Shown here piece after piece: positions 10,016 through 21,089 of a stretch of DNA of 64,000 bases. The translations under genes were made by a program, and so were the position numbers. The stretch lies in assembly GCA_030220185.1 (NCBI GenBank), contig JASPKZ010008347.1:682001-746000 (forward strand). Direction: 5' to 3'. The stretch's first letter is position 1, and the number at the start of each line of letters is the position of its first letter. This DNA comes from Diploptera punctata (Eukaryota; Arthropoda; Insecta; Blattodea; Blaberidae). Under the pieces are notes generated by a model that saw nothing but the letters and a program-made list of their open reading frames with translations, was not told the DNA's origin and searched no databases.

Positions 10016-12830
10016 TACTTAGGTCAATCTGTCTCTCTTGGCTCCACTCGTTGATCGCACAATCGCATGTATGTGTGTTTCCCTTAGTATTCTTCATCTA
10101 GTGTCTCAACGTTTCTGATGTCCCTGACTAGTAATCGTTGTCCCTTCGTTATGACCATATTCTATGTGTGCGTACTACTTTTTCTTCGCGGTTTTCCTGG
10201 CATCATTCTCGACTCTGGATAGACCCCTGGCTATCTCTTTTCATGCTTCGTGTATTCCTGATTTCTTGCAAATAAAGCCGGGTGAGCCAGCGAAGCGGCC
10301 CGGCTACGATCCTCGAAGGCATGGGATATGCAACGGTTCCCTTCATGCCAACGGTGGCCCGGGCCCTTCCTGTCACACCCTCTAATTCTGTCGCTCCAGA
10401 ATTCCCTACGTTTCTGACTTTTTAGTCCTTGGCAAGTCGGCGGACTCGTCGAGCAAATCGCCTCAATGGAGGTGGTGGTTGTTCCTTACTCCCTTCGGGG
10501 CCCAAGAAAACTCGAGCAAATCGCCTCAAGGGAGGGCACCGCCCTGCCATTCGGGGCCCAAGTTGTCCCTACCGCACTCCCGCTTTTTCCGTTTGTATCC
10601 TTGGGGTGGGTTAGCCAATTCGTCGGGCGCGACCTTGAGGACCAGGAATGGGCTGCCTCCCGACTTGGTGACTCGACTATTGTTCGGGCTCGGCCTCAAG
10701 GGAGAGGACAGCTAGTTCCACCCATGGTCGACAGTGACTCGAGTCATTCCTAACCGCACCCCTCTCATCCTGCTGCCTCAGAATCTCGATTTCGACGTTA
10801 ACCTTAGGGAGAGCCTTCTTGAGCTCATCGGACGACGGCCTCATCATCGGAGTGGGATTTGATCCGATTCTCTTTTGATGGTGATCCTACTATTGCCCTC
10901 ATCACTCCCTAAACCCGGGTATCACTACTGTTTCTCGTGGGTCTCTCTGCCCGTAATTGTATTGTACTTTCGTTTTGTCTCTAGTTTCTCGGATGCCTAT
11001 CTCTCCCTAAACAATGCTGTTCCATATGGTCCCTAACGTCAGTGCCAAACCGGCAAGATTTTATGGCCAGTGCCCCAAGATCATTTTGGAGTTCTCCGTC
11101 TCTAGATCATGTCATAACGGGAGTGTCCCACCTTCCGACTTGCACCTGCCTAGCTTGTTGGCGAAGTGTTCAGGCAACTCGCCAAATTGTCGAGTTCAAA
11201 AGCCTCTCCAAAAGGGTCCTTAGTCCTTCCCAACTTGTATCTCTGTGTGCGACTATGTAAAAGTTTCATCTCTGTGTGTGTATTTCTAACGTTACCTAGC
11301 CTAGATTGACCTAAGTTGTAGCCTATCCTCTTATTATCCCTCGTAGGCCTAAATATGAAGAGTCTTAAGCGATCTAGTTTTCATCTATTATCGTAATATG
11401 TCATATCCCATATGTGTGTGTGTGTCTACTACTCGACTGGTCACTAGTCCCAACTGACATGGAACATGGCTTGCAGTATAAGAGAGTCTAGGCGCCTTTT
11501 AGACACTCCAATCTTTTCCAAGCCAGTCCATCTCAGCAGGAACCATTTCCTGTAGAGTGTATTATCTGTTGTGTCATACTCAGTAATAGTATTTGTGTAA
11601 CCCCTGGGTTCCCATTTGAACTTTCACTTTTCTACTAGATCGGATAAAACATCTCACTGTTTGTCAAGTATCCTAATTTCCACCAAAAAATAATGATAAA
11701 GCCAAAAAAAATTATGGGAATAAGTCTATCCTTTTTATCACTTCTGAAAACATCTTGTTTCTGCCTCTTCTTCGTATTTCTCACTAGCGGAGTTCTACCA
11801 ATGTGCCAAGTCTCCATTCCCCTCTTCTGTTCGAGCTCTCTCTAATTTATACAGAATGTCCATTCTTTCCGTTTCCGAAACCTTAATCTGAATTACGGAT
11901 CAAGCGAGTCCTCCCTTAATTGCGCTAACCTCTACGACTTTACTCAAGATTTAACTTGACTTATGATTTAGAAACGTCTCATACTGTAGTCGAGCCCTTC
12001 ACAGAATGCGCTCGCCGGCATTGTTGTAAATCCCTCAACACCGCATGAGAGGTTAATCAAAAATTTATTTTAAGCTATTATTTAACCTGAAGTTCGGTCG
12101 TCTTCCCTTCCATGAGTCTAATATTATTTCCTTTGGGGAGGTGTGTGGTCCCTGCTTTGCTTTATTGCGCTAAATCTCCATTCCCCGCTTTGTTCGATTT
12201 CTCTCTAATTCATCCTAAGTTTTCCATGCCCCTTTTCCCTACTCTTTGTTTTCGAAACTAGAATCTACATTCCTCATTAGTTGCGTTCCCGTTTTTGATT
12301 GCGCTACTTCTCCATTCCCCTCTTTGATCGAGTTCTCGTTTATTTCATCCTAAATTTCCATGCCCTTTTTTCATTCTCTCGGTTTTCAAATCTAGAATCC
12401 CTCTAATTGCTAATATATGCCACTTTTATTTCCTGTAAATGTCTCGGGTCTTTAAGTTGTTACTAATTTTTTTTATCATTTCTTTTTATTTAAAGTACGC
12501 TTTCTGATGTCAAGAAGAAATAATATTTATTTCCCTGTAAATGCAACTAGTATAAATTTGTTCATATTCCTAATGCAGTCTGTTTGGAGTTCTTATCTAT
12601 GTGGATAATCTAACTTTCACCAAAATAAACACATTCCAGAGCCTTGCTGAAATTTACAGCTACCTGACCTTCTAATAGACACTCAGTCTTCATGCATGTA
12701 AAGGAAGAACGTGTCAAAAAAAAATATAGTTCTCAAGATGGCGGTTTTTTTGCATTCCTCCACGATGGTGAGTTCACACATTTTTATTCTGAAATCTTCT
12801 ATATTCTTGAACGTCCCTAATATTAGTATT

Positions 12831-13194
12831 ATGGTTATTGTTTTAAATAAAAGAAACTCTCATAAACTTCAAGTAAGCCAAATGCGCTTCTTACGATCAT
12901 TGTTAGGAGTTAATAGACTGGATCACCAAAGGAACACTACTATCAGAGGAAAACTTGGAGTAGCAAGTTTAAATGAAGATATCCAAAAATACCAACAAGA
13001 ATGGAAAAATCATCTGAGAAGAATGGCAAGAAATAGACTTCCAAAATTGGCATTCCAATATACCCCAACTGGACATAGGGACCAAGGAAGACCAAAACAT
13101 CGGTGGAAAGATCAAGACCATCTTCGCTAGGTTTACCGTACAGGCCACATGGCCTAAAACGAATTTGTTCATGATGATGATGATGGTTATTGTT
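12831..13194 (+). mobile_element. 5'-truncated LINE tail inserted in LARD 1
   Basis: A 12-bp duplication, atggttattgtt, at 12831-12842 and 13183-13194 brackets a LINE ORF2 C-terminus. It includes QMRFLRSLLGVNRLDHQRN, then RMARNRLPKLAFQY and GRPKHRWKDQ, and ends in a gatgat tail. LARD 2 lacks this block at the equivalent site (near 59855), confirming a clean insertion into copy 1 after the copies separated. Confidence 0.85.
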
Positions 13195-13551
13195 ATTATT
13201 ATTTGTCATCCTTCTCTTCCATATTATCATTATCTTTTATTATGAACGTATGATTTGTACCCGAACTTCGTGTGTTGATTATTATTGTATTGTGTTTTTA
13301 ATTATTATTAATTTTAAACCACTCAATTATTAGTTCTCTCCTTTTTGGTCTAACTCTCGATTTTTAACTGAAAACTGTCCCTACATATTATAAGGTGCTC
13401 GTCTTTACCCTAAAATATCCTAGAATAACAATTCCAGCAACGAAATCGGTATTATCTGCCTCATGCCCTGCCTTGTCATTGTCGCACGGTAGGCGGTTTA
13501 ACTCTAATAGTGATTAAAATTACTTTGATGCACTTCGTATGATTATTTATT

Positions 13552-13838
13552 TCTACTAGCATAGTGGTTAGAGCACTGCGCTACAAGCCGAAAAGTCGGG
13601 GTTCAAGTCCCGGTGGGTTTAGGTTTTTTAACCTGATCCAAACCTTCTGGCGGCACTATGGCCCTGGGGTCGCTTCCGCCTCTAACTGAAATGAGTACCA
13701 GAATCTTGTTCTGGGGAAAGGGCGGCCATCACGCAGGGCTGATAACCCGGCTGACATTAAGTGCCGATTGTCTAGATTGGGAGCCCTAACGGTTCCGTTA
13801 CCTCAAGACCTCCGGTAGGGGGAATATGTTACTTTATT
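13552..13838 (+). mobile_element. SINE family A (copy A3), ancestral to both LARDs
   Basis: A diverged copy starting ctagcatagtggtt, with B box gggttcaagtccc. The same SINE occupies the equivalent place in LARD 2 (60212-60497), so it was already part of the LARD before the two copies dispersed. Confidence 0.8.
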
Positions 13839-14070
13839 TTACCACTGTTATTACGTTATTTCCAAATCCTCTGACTTTTATGTATTCCAATCCCCTAACT
13901 GTTTTCCTGCTAGCCTTCGGTTATCATTTTTGTAATTAAATTATTTATAGTCCTATTATTAGATTAATTTTAACTTATTTATTTTCCCAATATAAATCAC
14001 TCATTTCTTCGCAAGTTATAATGCGGTTCCTTGAGCTTTACGTGGGCCAAGATTAATTACCTAACTAGTA

Positions 14071-14382
14071 AAAAAAAGTAAAGTAAAGTGATCCCACAAC
14101 AGACCCGGAGGCCCTTGGGGTAGTAGGAGGTTAAGGCTCCCACTTTTACTAGACAATCGGCACTTTATGTCAGCCGGGTTGTCAGCCCTGCGTGACGGCC
14201 GCCTTTACCCCCAGAACAAGCGTCTGGTACTCATTTCCGTTAGAGGCTGAGTCGACCCCAGGGCCATAGTGCCGCCAGTGGGTTTGGGTCAGTTTAAAAA
14301 TCCTGACCCCAACGGGACTTGAACCCTCGACCCTCCGGCTTGTAGCTCAGTGCCTTAACCACTACGCTACGGCGAGCCCCAT
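14071..14382 (-). mobile_element. SINE family A (copy A4), young insertion in LARD 1
   Basis: Inverted copy flanked by a 10-bp duplication, ctaactagta, at 14061-14070 and 14383-14392. It is missing at the equivalent point of LARD 2 (near 60730). Confidence 0.88.
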
Positions 14383-15626
14383 CTAACTAGTATTAGTGAA
14401 AAAGGTCCCAGTGTGGATGCACGAGTTGCTACATGGGGCTTAAATATTAATCGATTTATTTTTCTTGTCCTTTTATTTGTAATGTCAATAATATTTTTGA
14501 TTATTAGCCCGAATATAATTAGAATTTTAATTGGTTGAGATGGATTAGAGTTAGTTTCATACGGAGTGCTGTAATGGTTAATATAGCCTCCGTTAGATGG
14601 CCATTTTGCAAAAACGTAATAATAGACGCTAGCCAACTTCCCATTTTCTTAATCCTAACAGAACAAATTACCTAGTTAATAAACCATAAATTACTTTTTG
14701 TATCCTACCTCTATCCATGATTCAATAAGATATCCAAGATCGTGTTTTACGTGAATAAATAAAAAAAAATGAATAGTACAAAAGTATTTAGTGTATATTA
14801 GTGGCGTAAGTGTAAGATGTGACCGCCATCTTGTTTGCTCAAATCTATCACCCCTCTCGTAATGATAAAAAATTTCAATATGATAAAAAAAATTTCAATC
14901 TAGTGGCGTGTAAAAGCAACCTATGATCCCTTGGGCTTATCTCTCGTGGTGATGCTTTCAGAAATGATTTATGTGTACATGTGATCGTGCCACGCCTTCC
15001 CGATAGACGAAATAATAAAATATGTCATTATTAACGTACAATTATTAACAGTGGATGAGATATTGCCTTAATTAACACAAAAGAAATATTAAATCAATTT
15101 CATTACTACACTCTACAAATATTCTGAAAAAAAATATCATAACCTAGGGGAACAACAAAAAATATCATCTGACTGAAAACTTGTCAAAATTATGTACGAC
15201 ACCAAAATAATTCATAAAACTTATATGTATCCAAAAAAAAATCAAGTTCTGAAATGAACATAACATATAACATAGCCCAGAAATATAAAACATTTGTTGA
15301 AAAACATCAATATCAAAAAATATAACCTAAAAAAAACAGCGATATATCCAAAATTTACCCATTGTCCATAAAAACCCCAAAAATTAGATCCTAAAAAAAT
15401 AAAATAACCTAAAGCCAGTTAATAATAATGTCCCAAAGTTGAAGATTTTCCGGTTTCTCTCTGTTTTAAAAGACATAGTTTATTCATTAGTACCAATGTG
15501 ACTCTTATCTTCCCGATTAAAAAAAAACATATATATTTTTACTGTATACGAATTGAAGGTTAATTTTGTGGTCTAAGGTTCGTTTCTTTATCCGTGAATA
15601 TAATAGAACATTATTTTCACGAATAT

Positions 15627-15644
15627 CCCACCGTCTCCTCACCA
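15627..15644 (-). promoter_or_regulatory. Candidate primer-binding site of LARD 1
   Basis: Two bases inside the 5' LTR on the minus strand the sequence reads TGGTGAGGAGACGGTGGG. The TGG start matches a tRNA CCA end. LARD 2 has a related but not identical stretch at 62068-62085. I cannot name the primer tRNA. Confidence 0.45.
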
Positions 15645-15646
15645 GT

Positions 15647-16599
15647 TATTACGCTCGGGGTCAGTTAGGCCCCGCCATGTTGATAGCGTTAAGATCACTA
15701 TTGTTTAAGTGGTCTTTGGCCCGAGCGGTTGGCCTTGGTTTTGGAGGATGAATTCCACATTTAAACATTTTAAAAACACAGTAAACGAAAAAAATAACAT
15801 AATTTATTAAAATAAAACCAAACATAAAGAAATATTAGATCAACAAAATATAAAACAATTTATTTAAATCAGCTGAAATCGCCACATTGTCAAACGCCAA
15901 ATTATTTAAAGTGTTCAAATTCAGAGAGAGAGAAAACAAACATTTAAAATATTCAACTTTGTTCATTATTCTAAGTTATTTGGACCATTTGGTCCTTTAA
16001 TTAATTCTATGTCTGAAAAATGGCCATTAAAGAATGATAAAAAAATGCTTATATTACCATGTAGAGCGGCCTCCCCTACAGGGGGACCGCGTTCGGTCCC
16101 GCCGCCGTTCTGCCTTTTTTCCACTCAAAATCCGGGCTTTTATATTCTTATCTTTACCTTTCACCATCCCTTAAAACTAATGGAAACCCTATTTTCTTGC
16201 CCTATCTGTAGTAATATTCCTAGTATGTCATGGGCCATGTTATATAAGGCTTTTTTAACTTCTTATCCTAATGTGTTTGGGTTATATAAGTTTTCGTAAG
16301 AATTTCCTATTTGGTTGAAACTAATAAGTTGTTTTTGATATTATATAAGATTTCGTAAGTGTGTCTTCATTGATTGAAAAATATATTGATGTGAAATAGT
16401 CATTTTATAATAATTTTTTCCTAGTTTTTTATCTACAAAACACTTATGTATATTTTGATTGAGACTTCAATCCGCATTTAAAGGGTGAATATTTATGCCC
16501 TATTTTTTGGTATAATACACATGTATATGTGTCTATCCTTTATCGGCTTTTTATAGTATTATATTATTATGGCAGTTAGGCCCTAGTGTAGGCATAACA
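15647..16599 (-). repeat. 5' LTR of LARD-like copy 1
   Basis: A 953-bp LTR. On the minus strand it begins TGTTATGCCTACACTAGGG. It has a TATA-like ACTATAAAA about 45 bases in (16549-16557) and an AATAAA-type signal in its last quarter near the inner edge. Its low-coordinate end reads tattacgc. Confidence 0.88.
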
Positions 16600-16604
16600 A
16601 TAGT

Positions 16605-16960
16605 TGATGCTGCCAAATTCGAGAGGGGATATTGGAGTTATAAGTTTTTGTGCCATCTGTGGTATTTCATATTTATTTTTAGTCTGTAAATTTTTTTGGA
16701 TGAATCCTACTTGAGTTTTTAGATGTCTATTTTGATTTATGTAGCTGTTCCAGTAGTTGTGATATGGAAGTCTTCTTAGTTTTTCATATAACAATATTCC
16801 CCTCAGGGGTGACCACCTAGGGGATATGTAGATGGCGACCATAAGGTGCCCAAGCTGAGCAAAATTATTACTTCCACTTACTTGTGTTTTGCTCCTTCTT
16901 TCGCTACTTATATCTAAATTGGTATTTATTCCTTTGCATGTACCAATTTCCTCTTTCAAC
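16605..16960 (-). pseudogene. LINE ORF2 segment upstream of RNase H (part 2; split by LARD 1)
   Basis: The minus-strand frame contains LRGILLYEKLRRLPYHNYW, NRHLKTQVGFIQKN and PISPLEFGSINY. This is the connector between RT and RNase H of I/jockey-type LINEs and should read straight into the RNase H at 6206. The two halves are separated only by the 10.3-kb LARD and its atagt duplication. The RT domain itself is not present upstream. Confidence 0.75.
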
Positions 16961-17084
16961 TTTCCTATCCAGTCTCCCCTGACTGAACTCTTGTTTTCTT
17001 CGAACCCGATGGTATTAGAGTTTTCAAGGCCTAGGGGATCTCTTCATTTATTTTCTCCTAAACATTTCTAAAAAAAAAAGAGTG

Positions 17085-17395
17085 TAATGTAGTTCCGCTG
17101 GTAATACTAGCAGGTGCAATCTGGGTCGTGCAAAATGAACTACGAATGATGTTCAATATGCTTCCCAAAGCAAAAGATTCCGGAGTAAAAGTCCCCCATT
17201 CGGATCTCCGGGAGGGGACTGTTTTGGGAGAAAAGGCAAATAACATCAAGGTCTTACAATGGAATGCAGGTGGAATGTCCCAATCAAAAAAAAAGCAGAA
17301 CTTCAGGTTATACTGAATAAAGAAGATATAGATGTATTCTGTAAACAAGAAGCAAATTTGACCTCAAAATATTACTTCCTAAAATAAACCATTAG
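17085..17395 (+). pseudogene. LINE endonuclease-domain N-terminal fragment
   Basis: Reads NNIKVLQWNAGGMSQSKK, then after a frame slip LNKEDIDVFCKQEANLTSK. This is the start of an APE-type endonuclease domain (LQWNAGGL ... E..DVF..QE). The rest of the domain is missing. Orientation is opposite to the neighbouring LINE piece at 16605-16960. Confidence 0.7.
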
Positions 17396-18439
17396 ATATA
17401 ATTATTGGTGTTCAAATTAACTATTATCTGGATGTTTCAGAGCACAAGCAGACCAAATCCAGTACGTCATGTTTGGGTAAAAATAAGTTACAAGTTAATA
17501 ATCCTTAATTAGTTCAATGGAGTATTTCAAAGTTCTGTTTGGAATTAAATTTTGGGTTAATCTTAAACTATCGTCATATTGAAATATAGTTGGACTTATT
17601 TTAACATTTTTTTTTCCTTCCACGAAATAGATCTAGCACAGTTTTTGTACCTGGTCTATTTGTGCTATGAACCAACCATCCATTCCTTGCCCTTTATTTG
17701 AGGGGAACAGCTTGTCATTCAGTGATAAAAAAATTAACTATATTTTAGAAAGAAAAATTAACATTCAAACCGGAAGACAAACCCAGAATCTCTGACTCTG
17801 TACGTCAGTGCGATAACCATTACAACATTCGAACTTCCGATATAAACCTCAACATTCTTTCCACTTGTACAATTCTCTTTTCACATTACTATTAACTACT
17901 TGAGATAGTGGTTTTGCAACATGGTATTATGATGTGTTTAAAATGTACTAAACATTCCTGCAATATCTCTAGGATGTTTCAATGAGTGTATACAGACTGA
18001 TTGTTAGTAGTACATCATATTAAATGAAGAATACAGGTAAAAAAACAGCTAAGTTACTTTTCCCTTGAAATCTAGAAAACATACTTTTAGTTATACAACA
18101 TCCATCTTCCTTACCTGTATAAGTCAAACTTTGGAGGTAAATAAACCCATGACTAACTGTATATTTTATTGTTTCATGCTTGTAAATGAAAGTGGTTTCA
18201 TGGAGAATTTAATGACACCTCAAACTCCTTTTGATAAAAAAAGTGACTTATCTGATTATTTCCCGGTATCCTTCAAATGTATAGTTCTGATTATTCTATG
18301 CTTAATAAAAAATATAAAATAATTCACAAGATCATACACAATGTCTTAAGTATGAAATCTGATAAGTCCCAGTTTTTCTATTTTGATGTTATATTATGCT
18401 TAACATATTTAAGTCCTGTATAAATTTATTTTTTGAAAA
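17396..18439. other. Intron sequence without a gene; one tRNA-like SINE remnant
   Basis: AT-rich DNA with short frames only (such as 18065-18322), not recognised. The sole structure seen is the tRNA-like stretch listed at 17745-17840. Confidence 0.5.
17745..17840 (-). mobile_element. SINE family E remnant
   Basis: On the minus strand this shows the tRNA-like block shared with 4930-5135 and 18440-18685 (agagattctgggtttgtctt ... gttaatttttctttc). Only the tRNA-like part and a few flanking bases remain. Confidence 0.45.
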
Positions 18440-18685
18440 GAAAAATTAACATCTGAGCTGGGAATCGAATCCTGGGCCTCTGACTCTGTACGTCAGCAAG
18501 CAGTCAATTACACCATCAAAAACCCGATACAATTATTAAATTTTCTTACACTTATACAATACCGGTACTCTTACGTCCAAAGGCAGATAGCTCATGCTAT
18601 TAACAATGTCATCAGACAACTTCTATTCAAAGTATTTTTAATGAGAATTTGACATCACTTTTAAAAGTAATATCAAATTCTCATT
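18440..18685 (-). mobile_element. tRNA-derived SINE, family E (copy E2)
   Basis: Inverted relative to 4930-5135. It has the B box (cccaggattcgattccc on the minus strand), then the body with atctgcctttggacgtaaga and taatgagaatttgatat. Same order of parts, with indels. Confidence 0.6.
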
Positions 18686-18699
18686 AAAAATGTACAGTC

Positions 18700-18935
18700 A
18701 AGGAAAAAATGCATTAGCACTGCATTTATTCACTCCATGGTGCAACATAGCAAGAAGGCCCTTGGCCTACCATCAAGTCTCACATCCACATGCGTTAATC
18801 ACAGAGGTGGACAATTATTTAGCCAGTATAAGGACAACATATGGTCAACATGTTGGCTTTTCCAGCCATTATAACTGGTTTTCCCAACCTGGATCCACAT
18901 CCTCATGATGTTGGATGGGAACCAATCCCTTACTG
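18700..18935 (-). mobile_element. SINE family D body, decayed copy
   Basis: The minus strand matches the body of the tRNA-Leu/Ser-like SINE at 33274-33628 (ccaggttgggaaaaccag, then ctctgtgattaacgcatgtg). The tRNA head is lost. Reading frames through it are incidental. Confidence 0.55.
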
Positions 18936-19094
18936 ACTGAAATTCCATAAGAAAATTTCTTCCAAACCAATGCAAGTTCTGTAGCTTTAGCAGGAAGACA
19001 TGATTCCTTAAATTGATTGACTATAGTGCTGGATGGAATTTCATTACAAGGACTCAATTTATCATATTCATTATTTCATAGTAGGCTACCATTA

Positions 19095-19151
<57 letters not shown>
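19095..19151. repeat. (AAT)n microsatellite
   Basis: Pure aat repeat of about 19 units. It gives rise to a poly-leucine frame on the minus strand that is not a gene. Confidence 0.97.
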
Positions 19152-19152
<1 letters not shown>

Positions 19153-19209
19153 GTGATATGACCTCAGATGTTAAATCATCTGTAAATAAATGAAAATAAA
19201 AACATATTA

Positions 19210-19400
19210 TAATGAGAGATTCCAGGTTATGTGCCATGGTCCTCTTCCAGACATTTCCCTCGACTGCGAAGGACATCTTCAGTGCGAGCCTCCAACCAGG
19301 GAACACTACCTAGAAGTAATCGCCACTGAAGTTGCCCTCTGCAGTCAAGGGAGAAACATCTGGAAGAAACACCAGTCATGGACCACTGCCACATAACTCA
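19210..19400. repeat. Imperfect inverted repeat
   Basis: The left arm (gttatgtgccatggtcc ... ttccagacatttccctcg, about 19223-19275) pairs with the right arm (agggagaaacatctggaag ... catggaccactgcca, about 19340-19395). Arms are 50-60 bp with indels and the spacer is about 65 bp. It is GC-richer than its surroundings. Origin unknown. Confidence 0.65.
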
Positions 19401-19721
19401 GAATCTCTTAATGAAAGCTCTGCTTTGAACTAACAAATATATAAACTAATTGTGTATGTCCATATTTTATATTTTGTTTAATCTCAATTAGATTACTCAA
19501 AAACAGTTTTTTTCCTCATAAATAAAAACTTTCTAGGTATTCTTCAAATATTAATTCTTCTCTTAGATATACTAATGGTAATATACACTTTGTTAAAAGA
19601 TAATTTATGAATTTAATAACTCTCTTATAAGATCAAATACAAATTATTTGTTACAATCTGAAATTAAAAGTTCTCTTCATAATATATACAGGCAGATATA
19701 GATGAACACATGAAAAAATCA
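19401..19721. other. No gene recognised
   Basis: AT-rich intron sequence; nothing identifiable. Confidence 0.5.
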
Positions 19722-19731
19722 GTACTAAATT

Positions 19732-20053
19732 CCATCCATCCATAGTAATTCTGTCCAAGGGCAGGTCTTTCACTGCAATCATAGCATTTGCATGCTATGT
19801 TTTGCAGCTTTACTATGGAATTGTAGGTGTGGTAGCTTTCTGTTGCTTTCCACACCGGTGAAGGATGATGATGATGATGGCCATATGATTTCGGGGACCA
19901 TTTGGGCCTTAATGTTTTCCTGACATTTGTCTTACAGATGAGGAAAAACCCTGATAAAAACCTAACCCAGAAAAACTGTCACGACCGGAGATCGAACCCG
20001 GGCCCGCTGCGTGAGAAGGCAGCACTCTACCTCGAGACCACAGTGGTAGACAT
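19732..20053 (-). mobile_element. tRNA-derived SINE, family B (copy B2)
   Basis: Inverted copy of 531-840. A 9-bp duplication, tactaaatt, at 19723-19731 and 20054-20062 flanks it. It sits 67 bp before the next transporter exon and does not disturb the acceptor. Confidence 0.88.
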
Positions 20054-20120
20054 TACTAAATTAGACAAACTTATTTCCTTTCAATAGACCTTAATAATAA
20101 TAATTAAATTATTCATTTAG

Positions 20121-20224
20121 GTTTGGGCTGATGCTGCTGTTCAGATTTTCTATTCTCTTGGGCCAGGCTGGGGTGGTATTGTCAACATGGCCAGCTACAA
20201 CAACTTCCACAACAATAATAAACT
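20121..20224 (+). CDS. SLC6 transporter, exon with TM6
   Basis: 104-bp exon between acceptor attcatttag and donor gtgagt. It starts in phase 0 and ends two bases into a codon. It encodes [34 protein letters not shown] and L. This is TM6a, the unwound SLGPG segment, and TM6b. The serine of FYSLG is a Na+/Cl- site residue in structurally characterised family members. The conserved cysteine of the usual FHNNCY end is replaced (FHNNNK). SLGPGxGG resembles glycine- and monoamine-type carriers, but I do not assign the substrate. Confidence 0.93.
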
Positions 20225-21085
20225 GTGAGTTATTATAACTTTCATTGAGGATTGTATTGCAAAATGTGATCTGTAATTATTTTAGGATGTACTATATTTT
20301 TGTCTTTTAGCTGCCTACTAGATATGTCATTGAGGCAATGTGCTGATCACTGACATATGTAGGAAAATAAGCTTAATTAAATTAGCTTTGTCATGAAATA
20401 CCACAAGGGATGTATGGGATAATATACAGTAATACATATTTTTGTCTTGCAAAATTTTAAAGTCTCATAAATAGATTTCAAAAAGTCATACAATTTAATT
20501 AAGAGGGACAACTTGTAAATTATCCTGCTGGAATTCTGAATACCTAAAATGTTATTTAGGCTTATTCAAATGTGCCTAAATTAAACGAGGAATAGGGTGC
20601 AGTTAGACAGACAGTTTACAGCAGATATTTTTGAAATTGATAATGAGTTAAAACAAGGAGATTATCTCCTCTGCTATTTAGTTTTGTACTGGAGCTTTCA
20701 TTAAAATGAACATTATTAAAATTCATTGTAAACTCTGTTAGTCACAATGTTAGTTATATATTAAAATATTTAGAGGATAAAGAGGGAGTACATTATTCAA
20801 TGATATTAATCAGGTGTTTGTATTCTGATGATTAAATTAATTATCAAAGACATGATATAAAATTTCTTGGTTTTCTTATTACCATACCAGCATTAGGAAA
20901 TCCTCAATATTAGGCGAAGTTATGAAATACTAAAAGTCAACACACATATTCTATTAAATAATACTGAGAAACTAGTGCTGAAGTCATTATCAATGAAATT
21001 AAACATAACGTTACATGCAGAAATACATTATTGAGTGGACAGTTAATAACAGAATAAGGAAATTTTGAAGAAGTGAGAGAATTCA
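20225..21085. other. Intron sequence without a recognised feature
   Basis: AT-rich, no repeats or frames of note. Confidence 0.5.
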
Positions 21086-21089
21086 AATT

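Larger units (their letters stand above)
6304..16599 (-). mobile_element. LARD-like LTR retrotransposon, copy 1 (no gag-pol)
   Basis: Two direct LTRs (6304-7575, enlarged by a SINE, and 15647-16599) bound an internal region of about 8.07 kb. A 5-bp target duplication, atagt, lies at 6299-6303 and 16600-16604. On the minus strand the LTR runs from TGTTATGCC to GCRTAATA. A purine tract sits next to the low-coordinate LTR and a TGG-starting candidate primer-binding site next to the high-coordinate LTR; both place transcription on the minus strand. The internal region shows no RT, integrase, protease or gag, only tandem repeats (9650-10015; units of about 65 bp near 10440-10580) and later insertions. 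Copy 2 at 53214-63049 matches it collinearly. The size and lack of coding fit a LARD, that is, a non-autonomous element moved by a partner's enzymes. The superfamily is unknown. Confidence 0.85.

Noticed and set aside
10429..10753. Overlapping plus-strand open frames in a GC-rich part of LARD 1
   Set aside because: Generated by tandem units of about 65 bp; no family match. They are on the strand opposite to the element's inferred transcription and not preserved in LARD 2.
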